A stretch of 64,000 bases of DNA from Azolla caroliniana (lineage: Eukaryota; Polypodiophyta), in assembly GCA_043228905.1 (NCBI GenBank), contig JBHGNT010000005.1, positions 15,686,001-15,750,000 of the forward strand, written 5' to 3'. Shown in pieces: positions 1 through 11,505 of this stretch (the first letter of the stretch is position 1; each line of letters begins with the position of its first letter). Below the pieces are notes generated by a model, which was not told where the DNA came from, did not search any database, and saw only the letters and a program-made list of their open reading frames with translations. A program made the position numbers and the translations under genes.

Positions 1-504
1 TATTTCCTTATGGCCCAACACTAATGGTTTTACATGTTGAAAACACAACAGAAATAGTGTGATTGACTATGTGCTACTTTCTGAATGTATTTTGGATTGT
101 ATACATAAATTCTCACTTGGTGAATGGACACCAGAACCCGATAATAGGCCTTTATGTATTGATCTCAAATGTATGCATAGGTTTGATTGTGAGAAGGCTA
201 TTGAAGATAATAAACAACCGTACTTAAGCATGAACCTTAAGCGAGCACCCGTGTATTCCAAGATGGTTTAGGATATGTTACAAATGATAAAGATACAACA
301 TGGTGCCACACTAGAATGCAAATAGGAAGCTTTCAAGAAAGTCATTCTCTCCAATACAAACAAATGTTTTTTGACCAACCGCACATCTTCGAAATGCACC
401 AAGAAACTTAAGAAAAAATGGTTTGATAAAGAATGTCGTGAAGCTTGAAAGTGCCTTATGGTTTTGGACGTAGTTAAGGATAAAGAGAATTACCAAAAGC
501 AGGT
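1..504 (+). pseudogene. LINE endonuclease-region remnant (5' and 3' truncated)
   Basis: The plus-strand translation gives the end of an endonuclease/exonuclease/phosphatase domain with the S-V-I-D-Y-V-L signature, followed by the linker that in LINE2 (45333-46975, minus) leads towards the reverse transcriptase. Sequence match to LINE2 is close over the whole stretch. Stops and small shifts interrupt the frame after about residue 70, near 270. The match ends abruptly near 504, where an unrelated repeat begins. The left edge of the window cuts the other side. It is a non-autonomous dead fragment. Confidence 0.8.
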
Positions 505-632
505 CATGAAGTGAAAAATCTCTATAAGTTTAATACATTCAAATTTTGGTATTAACCATGATAAGAAACCTATATACTAAGACAAATTGGATTATTGTTG
601 GATGTGGTGAACAAACAAAAGGTTGACAATAG
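501..632. repeat. 132-bp repeat, copy 1
   Basis: This stretch is repeated almost exactly at 883-1014 in the same orientation, 382 bp apart. Only a handful of bases differ. It abuts the truncated LINE remnant on its left. No coding capacity is recognised, and the family is unknown. Confidence 0.85.
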
Positions 633-882
633 ACCTCAAAAGTACTTGTTGGTTAAGACAACAACAAGAGCTACTATGATGAACAAATCCAAGGTAAAAT
701 CCATGCATCAAGCAATATCGAGCTGTCTTTTAAAAGTGCATTTAGAAAAACCTAATCACAAATTGTTGTTCCTATTATATGATACCCAATATACAACATT
801 ATGTTGCAAAGTAAGCCTTGTTAACCACTTTGTGAAAGGTCACAGAGTTGTTGATTTACTTTATGTGAGAACTTTATGCACA
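633..882. other. Spacer between the two 132-bp repeats
   Basis: A short open frame (595-891, plus) crosses it, but it starts inside the repeat and shows no recognised domain. I see no gene here. Together with copy 1 it may be one 382-bp unit of which copy 2 keeps only the beginning. Confidence 0.4.
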
Positions 883-1014
883 AGGTCATGAAGTGAAAAA
901 TCTCTATAAGTTTAATACATTCAAATTTTGGTATTAACCATGATAAGAAACCTATATGCTAAGACAAACTGGATTATTGTTGGATGTGGTGAACAAACAA
1001 AAGGTTGACAGTAG
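883..1014. repeat. 132-bp repeat, copy 2
   Basis: Second copy of the 501-632 sequence, same orientation and same length. Sequence beyond 1014 diverges from what follows copy 1. Confidence 0.85.
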
Positions 1015-1759
1015 GCTAGAGAAACACATTTAGTTGGTTATACATGACAAAACATTACGTGGACATAAAAATATTTGCAATGGAATCAAAGGGGATGGCT
1101 TTTCGTTCCAAAAGTTTCAGTTGATCATTTTGAAAGTCTTCATGAAAAATTAGACGAGTCTGAAGGCGTGGAGCTAGAAAATCAACGATTCCCTAATTTG
1201 ACCTTCTTATTTGTATTGAATTCTTAGCTTCCCTATACCATGTTTTAGTTGGCCTTATCTTCAACCTGAGTAATATTCTTATGAATGCCAGAGTTATTGC
1301 GCACATTACAAATATTACTCAGTATCAAGCAAAGCAGAAACCTGGGATTAGTTTGTAGCCTTTGATACGAATGATGAACATTCAATTCATGAATATCTTG
1401 AATCCATTTTGTGTAGGGGGGACTCTAGTTCGATAATTTCTTGGCATGAGGGGACTTATATCAAACCCAAGTGGTCAAGTGATGGATTTACCTATGTGGG
1501 CAAACTTCCGTGAAGGCTAGATATATGACATGTAGGTTTGTTGAAGTTGTTCAACACATCTTTTTTTTTGTCTTCAAAAAGATTGTAAAATTCAAGAAGA
1601 ATGCCAAAATGCATGAAGCCAACACAACAAGTTGAAACCTTGTTTCAAACACTCGAAGAAAATTCATGGTTCTCTTTGAATCTTCATTTAAAATTGCCCA
1701 TAGTGCCAATATGGGTTCACAAATCATATCATTAGACCACGTAGACCAAAACTGTTGAG
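1015..1759. other. No gene recognised
   Basis: AT-rich sequence with stops in every frame at short intervals. I see no LTR ends, no tRNA and no recognisable domain. Confidence 0.5.
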
Positions 1760-2640
1760 CCCACTTGTTTTACCTTGCAAATTTGATAACAGACCCACCA
1801 TGTAACCTTGCAAATTGAAAGACAAATCTCGTGAACCAGCTACAAATGCACCCAACAGTAGGATTTTGACACTCGCAATAACATATCTCTTATTGATGCC
1901 ATGCCAATTATATTCATAGCATCCACTAGCAATAAACCTATCATTCTCACTCATATCCTGCCAATAAGATCTGGATATGTATCTTTTGTCCAATAATATT
2001 TGACTTCAAATTGCCACAAGCTCTAACTTCAACTTGCATTTTTTCAAATCAATTCAATGCCTTTATTGAAGGTCCATGTTCCACATATCCTGAAATTAGG
2101 GTAGTTCATGAAACAACAATATGACTACAATAGTGAAAGCATGTTGTGATTCAAACATTGAGCCACATTTAGCATACAAATCCACCAAACTGTTACAAAC
2201 AGAATGTTCATCCTCAAATCCCTTACATACAATATCTGTATGAATTTCCCATGCATCAATAAGCTATTGCTAATAGACTAAACCATATGAAAACTTGCTT
2301 TTACAATATCATCGTGTATTTCTCGGGCATTATCTAAAGGTCCAGTGATGCTACAAGCTCTAAATATAACCAGAAATAAACGGATTTCACGATACATTGC
2401 CTCTGGCTGATAGTAGTCCGATGACTACAATAGCATCTTCAAAAATGCCACATTTAGCATATGCATAAACTAGAATAGCCACAAGACACGGATCTGAATC
2501 AAGCTCCCTTTCAATAATCTCATTATGGATTTCTTGCCCTCTTCTAATAGCTTTTAGGCTTATGCATGCCTTGAAGGTAAAAATATAGGTCACAAAATTC
2601 GGCATAGTCCCTTTCAACTACTCTTGGATTGCTATAGACA
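1760..2640 (-). pseudogene. PPR (pentatricopeptide repeat) protein pseudogene
   Basis: The minus strand encodes several degenerate PPR units. In 2387-2617 a unit reads P-N-F-V-T-Y followed by a G-Q-E-I-H-N helix and L-V-Y-A-Y-A-K-C-G. Further downstream, in shifted frames, come A-R-E-I-H-D-D-I-V-K, then E-I-H-T-D-I-V with S-L-V-D-L-Y-A-K-C-G-S, then G-Q-K-I-H-I-Q. The G-x-x-I-H and L-Y-A-K-C-G signatures are typical of plant PLS-type PPR proteins, which edit or process organelle RNA. At least three frameshifts or stops separate the units and no start, DYW domain or full length is present. It is a dead fragment, either a host gene relic or a captured piece. Confidence 0.75.
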
Positions 2641-3179
2641 TATGTATGTCCCAAAGCATAAGTACTAATAGTTATACATTGACACATGCCTCATGTCGGT
2701 GGAGGAAATACCGAGAGTGGTGCATATGTATGTTCAACACATCATTGTGTGTGAAAAAGATCGTAAAACAACCAAAAACATTTCTTTCATTCTCATTGAG
2801 GAAAGAAGAGGATCTATTTGAACAATATCTCATCAAAAATCGATTGGAAATTTACAAATATAGTGTTGTGGTCAAGGTATCTTTAGGTTTGTGCAAGAAC
2901 TGAAAATTCCTCGTAATTTACATGGATGCAATTCTAATGCTTACACAATTGACATTGAAGAACCAACTATTTCACTAGATGTTAGTTGGGACCAATGTAT
3001 TTGAAAGCTTAACGCGTGAATTTGCAGATCTAATCGGAATTTTTATCTAGGCTGTCCCAACCAAGCCATTTATTCTAGAAGCTAATGTGTGTGATTTTGC
3101 ATAAGAATTAACTTTTCACGAATAAAAGCCGAGTAACTATGTTTGGTCCCCTCCTATTCACCCAAATTTCTATAAAGAT
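2641..3179. other. No gene recognised
   Basis: A small plus-strand open frame (2646-2903) has no recognisable motif, and the rest carries frequent stops. Nothing else can be supported. Confidence 0.45.
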
Positions 3180-3472
3180 TAGGACCGTAGATAGATGAGA
3201 AAGACACTCTGAAAAATACAACAGAAAACAGAATAATACACTGTACACACTTGTTTACGTGGAAACCCTAAAATAGGGAAAAACCATGGGGCAACAAATC
3301 TTCACTATATAGTAGAGCTACAAGACGAAAATTAGATTATAAGTACTTTGATGAGCAGATTATTCACCGTGACTTAAGGTTTTGGCAAGTTCACCTAACC
3401 GTGCCTATACTGCCTCTCTTATCTCCTTCTTGCACTCTCTTTATATACACTATTCTGCAGCTTCCTCTATGT
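3180..3472 (-). repeat. Partial LTR, probably copia type
   Basis: Contains the block GTTTACGTGGAAA followed by an AGGGAAAAACC block, which also occurs in both LTRs of copia C2 (near 23870 and 28400). It then passes into a pyrimidine-rich stretch with TATATACAC. The right side is cut by the G1 LTR at 3473, whose presumed target duplicate is TATGT at 3468-3472. No second LTR or internal part is visible, so the family assignment is tentative. Confidence 0.4.
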
Positions 3473-4340
3473 TGTCACGGTATTCCACAGGTATGTGTAG
3501 GAATGGAGCGGGACCACGAGGGTCTCAGACCAAGGAGCCAGTGAGGGAAGAAGGTTGTTTGGATCAACTTTTGGATAACTTCGCCGGACCAGTTTCTGGA
3601 TGACTTTGCCAAGTAACGCGTCCTCAATCTAGAGCAACCTCCAGATGTCGAGAACTAAGCACACAGGCTTAGGGACATATATAGTTATAGACCTGTTGCC
3701 GGAGAGCAACAATGAACTCATAGGTCACACTCTCGGGCACGCACTAGAAACGAAAGAGCAGCGACAAGAAAGGCAAAAAACCAGAAATAAAGAGGTATCT
3801 ATTGATTAGTAATAGGTGAATTAGAACTAGACTCAGTTGGCAACAGAGCTTTGAGCTCTCGACACTCACACACACAGACACTAGCAAACCTCCGATCGGG
3901 AGCACACGGGCTACCAGCACGAAACGGAGGCCTCACATCACGATGATAGAAGCAAAGATTAGGAAGACAAAAACTGGCCGAGCTTGATCCTGCAACACTT
4001 CGTCCTCCAAAATTGTGGATCCTCTCTCAATCTTCCCTCCCTCTTTTTATAGCTCAAGGAGACAGAGAAGCCATTATATCATGTTGTTAAGACAACCACT
4101 TTTCTCTCAGATTTTCTCCTCCATTTTCTCCCATCAATCCCTTATTCCTTTCTATACGTGTGATCATAAAGCACCTATTAACTCTCCTACCTAGTACTTA
4201 TCAACACTCAAACTAATACTATGCTATTTACACATGTTTGTACTAATACTTATCAAAAAGCTATTTCATTTGCATCCGTGCACACCCCTTTTCACGCGCA
4301 TTCAGCGAGTTTCTCCGAGTAGCCGGAATTTCCCATGACA
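3473..4340 (-). repeat. G1 3' LTR (868 bp)
   Basis: In element orientation it starts TGTCATGGG at 4340 and ends ACCGTGACA at 3473, giving the TGTCA/TGACA inverted ends. A purine-rich tract (GCTGGGGGTGGA) lies immediately upstream of the LTR start, as expected for a polypurine tract. The last part contains the block TCTGAGACC...GGTCCC, which is shared with the LTRs of G4 and G5, so the three belong to related families. Confidence 0.8.
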
Positions 4341-4411
4341 TCCACCCCCAGCAAACCGCACATCATTTGGCATGTGCTAAGAAGTGAAATGGTGGGATTT
4401 CGGGTACATTC

Positions 4412-6565
4412 TCATTTCTCCCCTCCCAAATCGTCACTGATCCGGTCTTCATCCATCTCCTCATCCTCGTCCGTGCTTCCGGCCTCTATCTCCGCATTCG
4501 GCTCCTCCTCGTGCCGCTTCTTAAAGGCATTTATCCGTTTCCCTGCCACCGGCACCGCAACCTTCGTCCCGTCGAGCTCTGCAAGGTGGTACGTCGCATT
4601 GTCATTGGCGCTCCTCACAACATAATATCTGAACCACCTTCTCGCAAATTTTCAGGTCGACCGGTGTTGGTTGTTGAGGCTGTTGTCATGAACCAACACC
4701 TAGTCACCTTCCTCGGTCTTCTTTGGACAGAGTCAGTGTGTCCGATCGAATCACTCCTTGTTCCTTTCCCATGATGCATGTACCTTTGCCCTAGCTTGCT
4801 CTACGTCGTCCAGTCATTGCTCGAGCTGTCGGATCCACGCCGCCAGCAGCTCCTCCTGGCTCATCTCGTCCGACCAGTCGACTGACATCCATGAGGTTAT
4901 CGTCCGCTCCACTGGCCTGATCGGCTTCTGTCCAAACATGAGTTCAGATGGCACGTATTCGGTCACCTAAATGTGCGTAGTTTGGTCGGCCCATAACGCG
5001 TAAGGTAGGAGCCTCGGCCAGTTCCCGACCTGTCTGTCGCATGCTCGTACAATGGCCTTCACATTCCGCCCATGCCCGCGTTCCACCTTCCTGTTCGCCT
5101 TCGGATTGTATGCTGTTGTGAGGGAAAACTTGATCCCTAGTCGGTCGAATAGCTCCTCTGCTTCTTGCGCATCCAGGTCACCGAGTCAATCGACTACCAT
5201 ATTTCCTACACACTCATATTGGCAAATCACATCTTCGATCTAGAATCGGCAAATGGTCGCGGTCATTTTGTTTGTTAATGCTCGGCCCTCCACCTGGTTC
5301 ATCAGTTCCTCTTGTGCAAGCACCAAGTATCGCATTTGGCCAACCCCCATCATTAGTGAATGGTCGGAGGGTAGGTTGGATGCAACTCGTCCTGAGGCCA
5401 GATCACTGAATGCATCTGTCAGCTCTCACATCTTAGTACATCCCCGACCATCGGTACTTCTCTTTCAGCCTTTTGAATGTCACCCATGTTCCCCGATGTC
5501 CGAACCAGGGACTCTCGTGGAACCCCGCTATCAACACCGATTGGTGCTCCTTCTTTGTCACCGCTCAGAGCGGTGTGCTGGTTTGTTTCTTCGAATGCTG
5601 CCATATTTTTCCGCTCTTTAGGAAGAACCAGTGTGTCTTCTTATGGATCCAACTCACCTCGTCCTTCATCTACGACCTGTCCGGTGCCATCGTGCTCAAG
5701 AACCTTCCGATCCGAAGCCACTCCTTGTTGTAGTCGTCCCCGTCGAACTCGTTCAGGGCTGGAGCGCTTCGTTTGTTCGCCGACATTCGACCCAACTCGA
5801 AGAAGTCCACGTGGACTTCTCCATCTTCCAATACCATGTCTTCCTCATCATTGTACTGTGCTCTTGACAACATATCAGCCATGATATTGTCTTTTCCGGA
5901 GATGTGTTGTATCTCCGAATTCAGGGACTTTATTTATACGATCCACTTGAGCATAGCCAAGTTCGGAGTCGCACATCGGGAAACCATATCGAGAATCGGT
6001 AAGCAGTCCGTCTCGATTATCGTTTCTGCTCCTTATCAACCTTAACTACTGAAATGATATCCCAAAGCTCGCACTTAACCTGGGCATATCCTCGCTGTCA
6101 CTAGCTTCGCAGCTTCGCAGCTTCGCAAAGAACGGAATGGGGAACCACGTGTGGGCCTCGTCCTTCTCATTGATCACCCATTTGATTCTAGTCGGACATG
6201 TGTCAACCTTCACGTAAACCGGAGTGTCCACCTTGTATACTGCTTTCCAAAGAGCCAGTGCCATTGCCACCATCTCCTTCAGTCTCTGAACTGCCTCCGT
6301 GTGCTCTCCTCTCCATTCGAACTTCCTCTGTTTCTTCAATAAGTTGTAGAGCAGCATGACGATGTGTGGTAATGTGGGATCCATATGTGGTAGAAGGTGC
6401 ACACTTCAAGGAATCGTCGGATTTCCGTGACTGACCTGCACTCCTCCTTCATCGCTGAGATGTCCTCCACCTTTGCTAGAAACGGTTTCTGGCCATAGGG
6501 TCCGCATAGGTGTCCGACCACCAAGATCTCTGATTGTCCGAACGCTGACTTCTCCCTAGAGAAGG
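4412..6565 (-). pseudogene. G1 pol: RT end, RNase H, integrase
   Basis: Reading on the minus strand from 6565: the RT connection with the V-V-G-H-L-C-G-P motif (6336-6524), RNase H-like sequence with K-V-D-T and W-V-I-N-E (6046-6402), then integrase fragments including W-P-R-L-L-P-Y-A-L-W-A-D near 4990-5050. The C-terminus has H-L-A-E-L-D-G-T and A-G-K-R-I-N (4412-4618), the usual end of integrase in this group. Frames change at least five times. The first residues of RT are missing here because G2 interrupts them. Confidence 0.75.
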
Positions 6566-6957
6566 TGTCAGGAATAGTACTGAGACAGAGAGGAAATTAG
6601 TACTAAGAGATGATATTAGTACTAAGAGGAAAAGAGGGTGTAGAACACTCAAGAGAAGGAGAGAGAGAGACAATGATATATTATGTGAAAAGAATATACA
6701 AGGATGGCTAGGAGGCTTAAGACTGGCGTTGAACCGATTTGGCTCGAAATAATGCCTTGTGCCTCCTTTTATAGTGTTCTCAGGAGTACTCCTAAGTTTC
6801 TAGAATGTTCCAGAGAAATCTGGAATATACATCAATCTTCTAGAGTAAAACTTAAATGAAAAAAATATATTTCGCATTACAACATATAGTCCAATGGTCA
6901 AGAGTTTGACCCATGTAACATATGGTCATGGGTTCGAGTCTTGCCATATCATGACAC
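6566..6957 (-). repeat. G2 3' LTR (392 bp)
   Basis: In element orientation it begins TGTCATGATATGG at 6957 and ends ATTCCTGACA at 6566. The polypurine tract adjoins it at about 6958-6972. A TATA-like ACTATAAAAGG lies near 6765-6775 in element sense. Related to the solo LTR at about 29158-29572 in its TCATGACA end, purine-rich R region and a shared GCTTAAGACTGG block. Carries a tRNA-like sequence antisense to the element at its start. Confidence 0.75.
6885..6950 (+). other. tRNA-like sequence in the G2 LTR
   Basis: Plus strand shows TATAGTCCAATGGTCAAGA, which fits an RNA polymerase III A box, and 25-30 nt later GGGTTCGAGTCTTGCC, which fits a B box. Spacing is right for a tRNA. A full cloverleaf is not convincing, since the acceptor stem pairs only partly. 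It runs antisense to the retrotransposon. Confidence 0.5.
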
Positions 6958-7748
6958 TATCCCCTTTTTAAAACGATGAGTGTCATGAGACATTTTGGAT
7001 TGAGGACCCGGTTTGTCTGGATATTCACGATGGAAGTCTTCAAGAAGAGCGCGAGCATTGGTTACATTCTCTATTGGTTCCCAAGTACACTTGCCGGGAC
7101 TATATCCTAACCAATCGACTAAATAGTAAAGCTTGTTACGAACAATCTTGGAATCAAGGATGGCGGCAACCTCATACTCAGGTCCATCTTCAAGTTCGAT
7201 CGGGGGTGGAGGTTGTTTAATACGACCTGGGATGGCGTTGTCTTGATAGGGTTCAAGGAGAGAACTATGAAACACCGGATGTATCCGAAGTTGTGGAGGT
7301 AGATCGAGATGAAAAGTGATATCATTATATTTTCCGATAATACGGAAACGACCTAATTGGCGTTAATCCAACTTCTCGCATGGGCGAGTAGTCTTGATGT
7401 GTCGTCATAGTAGCCATACCTGATCTCCAATGTTAAAACTGGATGGAAGCTGATGACAATCTGCGTAAACCTTGTGTGTTTGTTGAACTTGTTGTAGATG
7501 AGTAGATAAATATGCTTGTATATTGCGTAACCGCTCCAAATGATTCTCTGCGCAAGGATTTTTGGGTAACTCTGGGGTTTCAAATACACACACCCGGGGC
7601 GACAACCCGTATAAGCATAAGCATAAAATGGTGTAACCTTTGTCGATGAGTGAATAGAGTTATTATACGCAAATTCGGCGAAGTGGAGAATGTCCGCCCA
7701 ATCATCTTGATGATAGCTTAGAAAGCACCGAAGATACTGCTCCAACAT
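6958..7748 (-). pseudogene. G2 integrase C-terminal part and chromodomain
   Basis: Contains L-E-Q-Y-L-R-C-F and [11 protein letters not shown] (integrase after the catalytic E), then the G-D-Q-V-W-L-L motif near 7405-7420. The chromodomain ends the protein: E-Y-E-V-A-A-I-L-D-S-K, then Y-L-V-D-W-L-G-Y and T-W-E-P-I-E-N (6990-7200). Chromodomains of this group are thought to direct integration to heterochromatin marks. The aromatic cage positions Y, W and W are present. There are frame changes between the blocks. Confidence 0.85.
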
Positions 7749-8309
7749 TTGATTTGTTCATTCTACTTGGCCGTCTGTTTGCAGGTGGTAGCCCGAGGAG
7801 AGGTTACAAGTGACCTTGAGCATTTTAAAGAGGTGCTTCCAGAATTTCGAGATGAACTGGGGTCCACGACCGCTGATGATACTATTAGGAAGGCCATGAT
7901 GCCGACATACTTCACGCATGACAGTTTTGACGGTTTCTTCACCTGAGATTTCCTTAGTACATGGCAGGAAATGGGCCATTTTCGTATATCGATCTACTAC
8001 TGTTAAGATTGCATCGAATCCCTTAGAGACTGGAATATCTGTGATGAAATCTAGAGTAATGGATTGCCACGGCTTGCTTGGAATTGATAATGGTTCTAAT
8101 AAACCATATGGATGAGGCCTTGGCATTTTTGCTCTGGAACATGTATCACAAGTCCGAACAAAATCTTCGACAAATTGTCTCATGTGGGGCCACCAAAATG
8201 ATCGTTGTATTAAATCTAATGTTTTAGTACTACCAAAATGCCCAGTTGTATATGTGTCATGATAGTTTTGGACTACTCGAAGGCGACAAGAACCATTAGG
8301 AACATACAA
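7749..8309 (-). pseudogene. G2 integrase core
   Basis: Shows the zinc-binding H-H-C-C module (Y-H-D-T-Y-T-T-G-H-F-G and C-D-T-C-S-R-A-K) and the catalytic core with L-D-F-I-T-D-I-P carrying the first Asp. The second catalytic Asp, normally in a S-D-R-G-P-Q-F context, is Gly here (S-G-R-G-P-Q-F). Just after Q-T-D-G-Q-V-E the frame ends with TGA where an Arg CGA codon would be expected, a CpG-decay change. The enzyme is inactive. Confidence 0.85.
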
Positions 8310-8581
8310 GAGTTTCTTAAAGAATAGTAATCCATCATGACATTCAAATTGTGGATAGTTCGTACCTGTTGCGACTGTGAAAAAGATGCTCGAATGGGAT
8401 CAATTTGTGCTAGCATCTGTCTTCAAGTCCTCACATATGGTATCGATAACGTAGGAATCCAAGGGCATACCGAAGACCTACATTGCTTGCATTCGTGCCA
8501 GTCCTAGGATTACTTGCTTTTGGTCATCGAAAGCTAGCTCACTAGGACGCGGTGCTAGATACGAGCATCGTGATAATGCAT

Positions 8582-9080
8582 CTACCTTCCCTTATAGCTT
8601 CCCCGGACGATATGTAATTTTGAAGTCGAAACAAGTGAGGAATTGGGCCCACCAAGCTTGACGCGATTTAACACACGAACATTCTGAAAGTAGGCAAGGT
8701 TTTTGTGATCACTGAATACGGTGACTTGATGAGAAGATCCCTTTAGAAAATGCCTCCATTGTGTAAAAGAGTTCACTATTGCTAATAGCTCATTATCATG
8801 AATTTCATAGTTGATTTCGGCGGTGTCAAACTTGTGTGAGTGGAAAGCAACAAGATCTAGCTTTTCATCATCGCCTTGTTGTGACAGAATGCTACCCAAG
8901 GCAAAATCCAACACGTCTGCTTCAATGATGAATGGTTTTTCCGGATCAACATGAGCTAGAATAGGAGCTGATGTAAATACCTTCTTAAGACTCTCAAAAG
9001 CCATGTCTGCTTCTTCAGACCAAATGAACAATCGTCCCTTCCTGGTAAGCTATGTGAGAGGCAGAAAAGGCTTTGAGTAA
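8582..9080 (-). pseudogene. G2 RNase H domain
   Basis: Translation shows F-T-S-A-P-I-L-A-H followed by F-I-I-E-A-D-V-L-D-F-A-L-G-S-I-L-S-Q, Y-E-I-H-D-N-E-L-L-A-I-V and V-F-S-D-H-K-N-L-A-Y-F, the normal order of a Ty3 RNase H. Asp in the E-A-D motif, Glu in N-E-L-L and Asp in S-D-H-K are all present. Frame breaks separate it from RT and from integrase. About 270 bp (8310-8581) between RNase H and integrase is degenerate. Confidence 0.85.
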
Positions 9081-9082
9081 TC

Positions 9083-10021
9083 CTATATAAACTTGCTGTA
9101 GAAATTGGCAAAGCCTAAAAAGCATTGCATATCTTGCAACGAATGCAGAGTTTGCCACTCTACCACCGTTTTGACCTTAGCTGGATCCATGGAGATGCCT
9201 TCCAAGGAAACGACATAGCCTAGAAATTCTACCTGGTTGCACTCGAAACTACATTTTTCCAGCTTTGCATAAAGACCATGTTCTCGAAATCGTTTTAGTA
9301 CTAACAATACATTAGAATCATGCTCTTCTTGGGTCTTCGAATAAACCAATAGATCATCCAAATAGATGATCAAACAAACATCCAAGATATCTCAGAATAT
9401 ATCATTTGCCATGTGCTGGAAGACTGCTGGTGCATTAGTGAGGCCGAATGGCATGATCGTATACTCGAAGTGCCCATATCTGGTGCGAAATGCGGTCTTC
9501 CATTCATCTCCGGGTCGGATCCGTACAAGGTTATATGCTCCTCGTAAGTCGATCTTCGTGAAGAACCTTGCACCATTGATCCGTTCGAAAAGACTTGAGA
9601 TAAGGGGAAGTGCATACCTATTCCTGATGTTGACCTTATTCAAGCCATGGTAATCTATGACGAGACGAAGTGATCCATCCTTTTTCTTGAAGAAGAAAAT
9701 AGGTGCACCGGCTGGAGATTTCGAATGTCGAATGAAACCATTTGCCAAATTCTCCTCTACATAGGCTCGACGGACTTCTAGCTTGGTTGGTGAAAAATTA
9801 TAGATCGGTCCCCATGGTGGCTCTTTTCCCTGTTGTAAATCGATGGGGCAATCATACGGTCGATGGTGAGGAAGCGTATTGGCTTGTACTTTATCGAACA
9901 CATTGGCATAATGATGATACTTCTTTGGAAGTTGAACGGTGGACTCCTCTTTAGTGGTGTTGGAGGGTTTTACTGATACTGCGAAGAGAAACATTTCTTC
10001 CTTGCGTCCTTCCTCACGCAA
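9083..10021 (-). pseudogene. G2 reverse transcriptase
   Basis: Two overlapping frames cover the RT fingers and palm (9392-10021) and the palm/thumb (9083-9385). Visible motifs are [35 protein letters not shown] with the first catalytic Asp, [10 protein letters not shown] and Y-L-D-D-L-L-V-Y-S with the catalytic pair. Catalytic residues survive, but one frame change near 9388 splits the domain. The I-R-N-R-Y-A-L-P-L and [10 protein letters not shown] blocks are those of fungal and animal chromoviruses; typical plant ones read I-P-D-K-F-P-I-P and D-I-x-K-T-A-F. Confidence 0.88.
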
Positions 10022-10291
10022 CTGATGTAGCGAAATAGTTGCAATCTTATAAGTAGATCCTCGGGTTTGTCAATACCAGACTTCTCTTCTTCTCCAATCT
10101 ATATCTGGGTTATGTAATTCTAAAACAATGGGATATTCTGGTATACTAATTATATTAAATGATACTACACACACTAAATTATCTAGGACAATATTAACGA
10201 GCTTTGACTCTTCTATGATATTTCCGAAAGCAATGAGACGACCATTAATGACTACTATAGAGGCTGGACACGGGAGTTTTCTTAGGAATAT

Positions 10292-10500
10292 CTAATGAGC
10301 TTGGGCAAAATTTCTATCCATGAAGCAAGAATTGGCTCCGGCATCTAGGAGTGCTGAGACGTGTACTAGAGAGGTACTTTTAGTACTAATTGTTACTTGG
10401 GCTAAGAACACATTGCTAACTTGCTTAGAGGTAATAGAACCACTAATGGGTTGCACAGATCTAGGGTTGTCCAACCAAACGACTCCTATTTTGGCTGGAC
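10292..10500 (-). pseudogene. G2 aspartic protease fragment
   Basis: A-L-L-D-A-G-A-N-S-C-F-M-D matches the retropepsin active-site loop. The catalytic triad D-S/T-G is D-A-G here, so the Ser/Thr is lost. It sits between gag and RT as expected. Sequence from 10022 to 10291 is linker with stops. Confidence 0.75.
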
Positions 10501-10515
10501 TTAGTTGTTTAACTC

Positions 10516-11505
10516 TTATTCTAACTGACTAAGGACATCAAATTTGTTCGATAAATTTGAGCTATTAGTACTATTAGGACTATTAGATATTCCTACTAAA
10601 ATAGACTCGGGTTTAGTACAATTAGAACTAACAACTATTTGCTTTACCTGTCTTCTTGGCCTATGGGGATAGTTCACTGCAATATGCCCTGGTCCACCGC
10701 AGTAAAGACATAGTCGATTTGCTCGACGTCGCAACTTTTCTTCTTTCGCTAATGGTTCGCAACGACGTGTAGTGTCAATTTCCATCGGAGTTGGAGTATT
10801 CCCTGGAGACGCATTATATGTATCCTTTGGAAAAGGTTTTGCTACCCCTGAGGCCTAGGTGGGCTTTGGTCTTGCCCTTGGCATCTGGAACTGACGTTCC
10901 GACGTCGTTCGAAAAGACGGTTGTTGCATCTCACCGCGCGACTGATTGCTTCTATCAATGGCTTTGGTTCTTCGGGGAAGGTCAAGAGTAAATCCTTGAC
11001 ATCATTACGTAGACCATAACGAAATTGCTGCATTAGTGCTTGGTCATCCCAGGGGATGTCGGAGGCGAGTAGGCGGAAATCTGCAGCGTATGCGGAGGCT
11101 GGACGGATCACCTTGACGTAATCATCGGATTTTGTTGATTGTTGTCCTTATGTTGTCAATATCTCCAAAACAGGCTTTAAACTCACTTAGAAACTCTTCA
11201 AAATTGTTTAGTAAAGGAGATTCTTGTTCTAACAACGGAGTGAACCATGCCAAAGTTGAGCCACTTCACAACATGCCTACTAAACCCACTCGTGATGCAT
11301 TGGTGGGATATCGGGAAGGATGCATTTGAATGACTAATCGTACCTGATTAAGGAATCCTCTAAATTGCGAACGCGTTCCATCGAATTTCATGGGAAGGCC
11401 GATCTTGGGTTCTTTATGAATCCCTTGCGTACTGTGTCCTTGTTGTTGCATCGCTACTATGGTTGCTTCGAGTTGTTGCACGCGTAAAGCTAGTTCCCCA
11501 TGTTG
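10516..11505 (-). pseudogene. G2 gag, main part
   Basis: Contains a retrotransposon gag domain (G-L-P-M-K-F-D-G-T-R-S-Q-F-R-G-F at 11266-11481; F-R-Y-G-L-R-N-D-V-K-D-L at 10842-11111). A zinc knuckle follows, C-L-Y-C-G-G-P-G-H-I-A-V-N-Y, whose last Cys is Tyr. Frames change at least three times. The protein continues upstream in an N-terminal piece at 22300-22446, because gypsy G3 is inserted at 11506 with the 5-bp duplicate TGTTG on both sides. Confidence 0.8.

Larger units (their letters stand above)
3473..6565 (-). mobile_element. Ty3/gypsy element G1, 3' part
   Basis: Minus-strand gypsy element consisting, in element order, of reverse transcriptase end, RNase H, integrase, polypurine tract and 3' LTR. 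The 5' half is displaced: chromovirus G2 is inserted at 6566, and the reverse transcriptase start resumes at 22528-22897 on the other side. The protein resembles the Ty3 family whose RT thumb has an E-E-C-K-S-V-T-E type motif; here R-S-V-T-E-I-R-R-F-L and W-I-P-H-Y are visible near 6340-6450. Many stops and shifts make it inactive. Confidence 0.85.
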
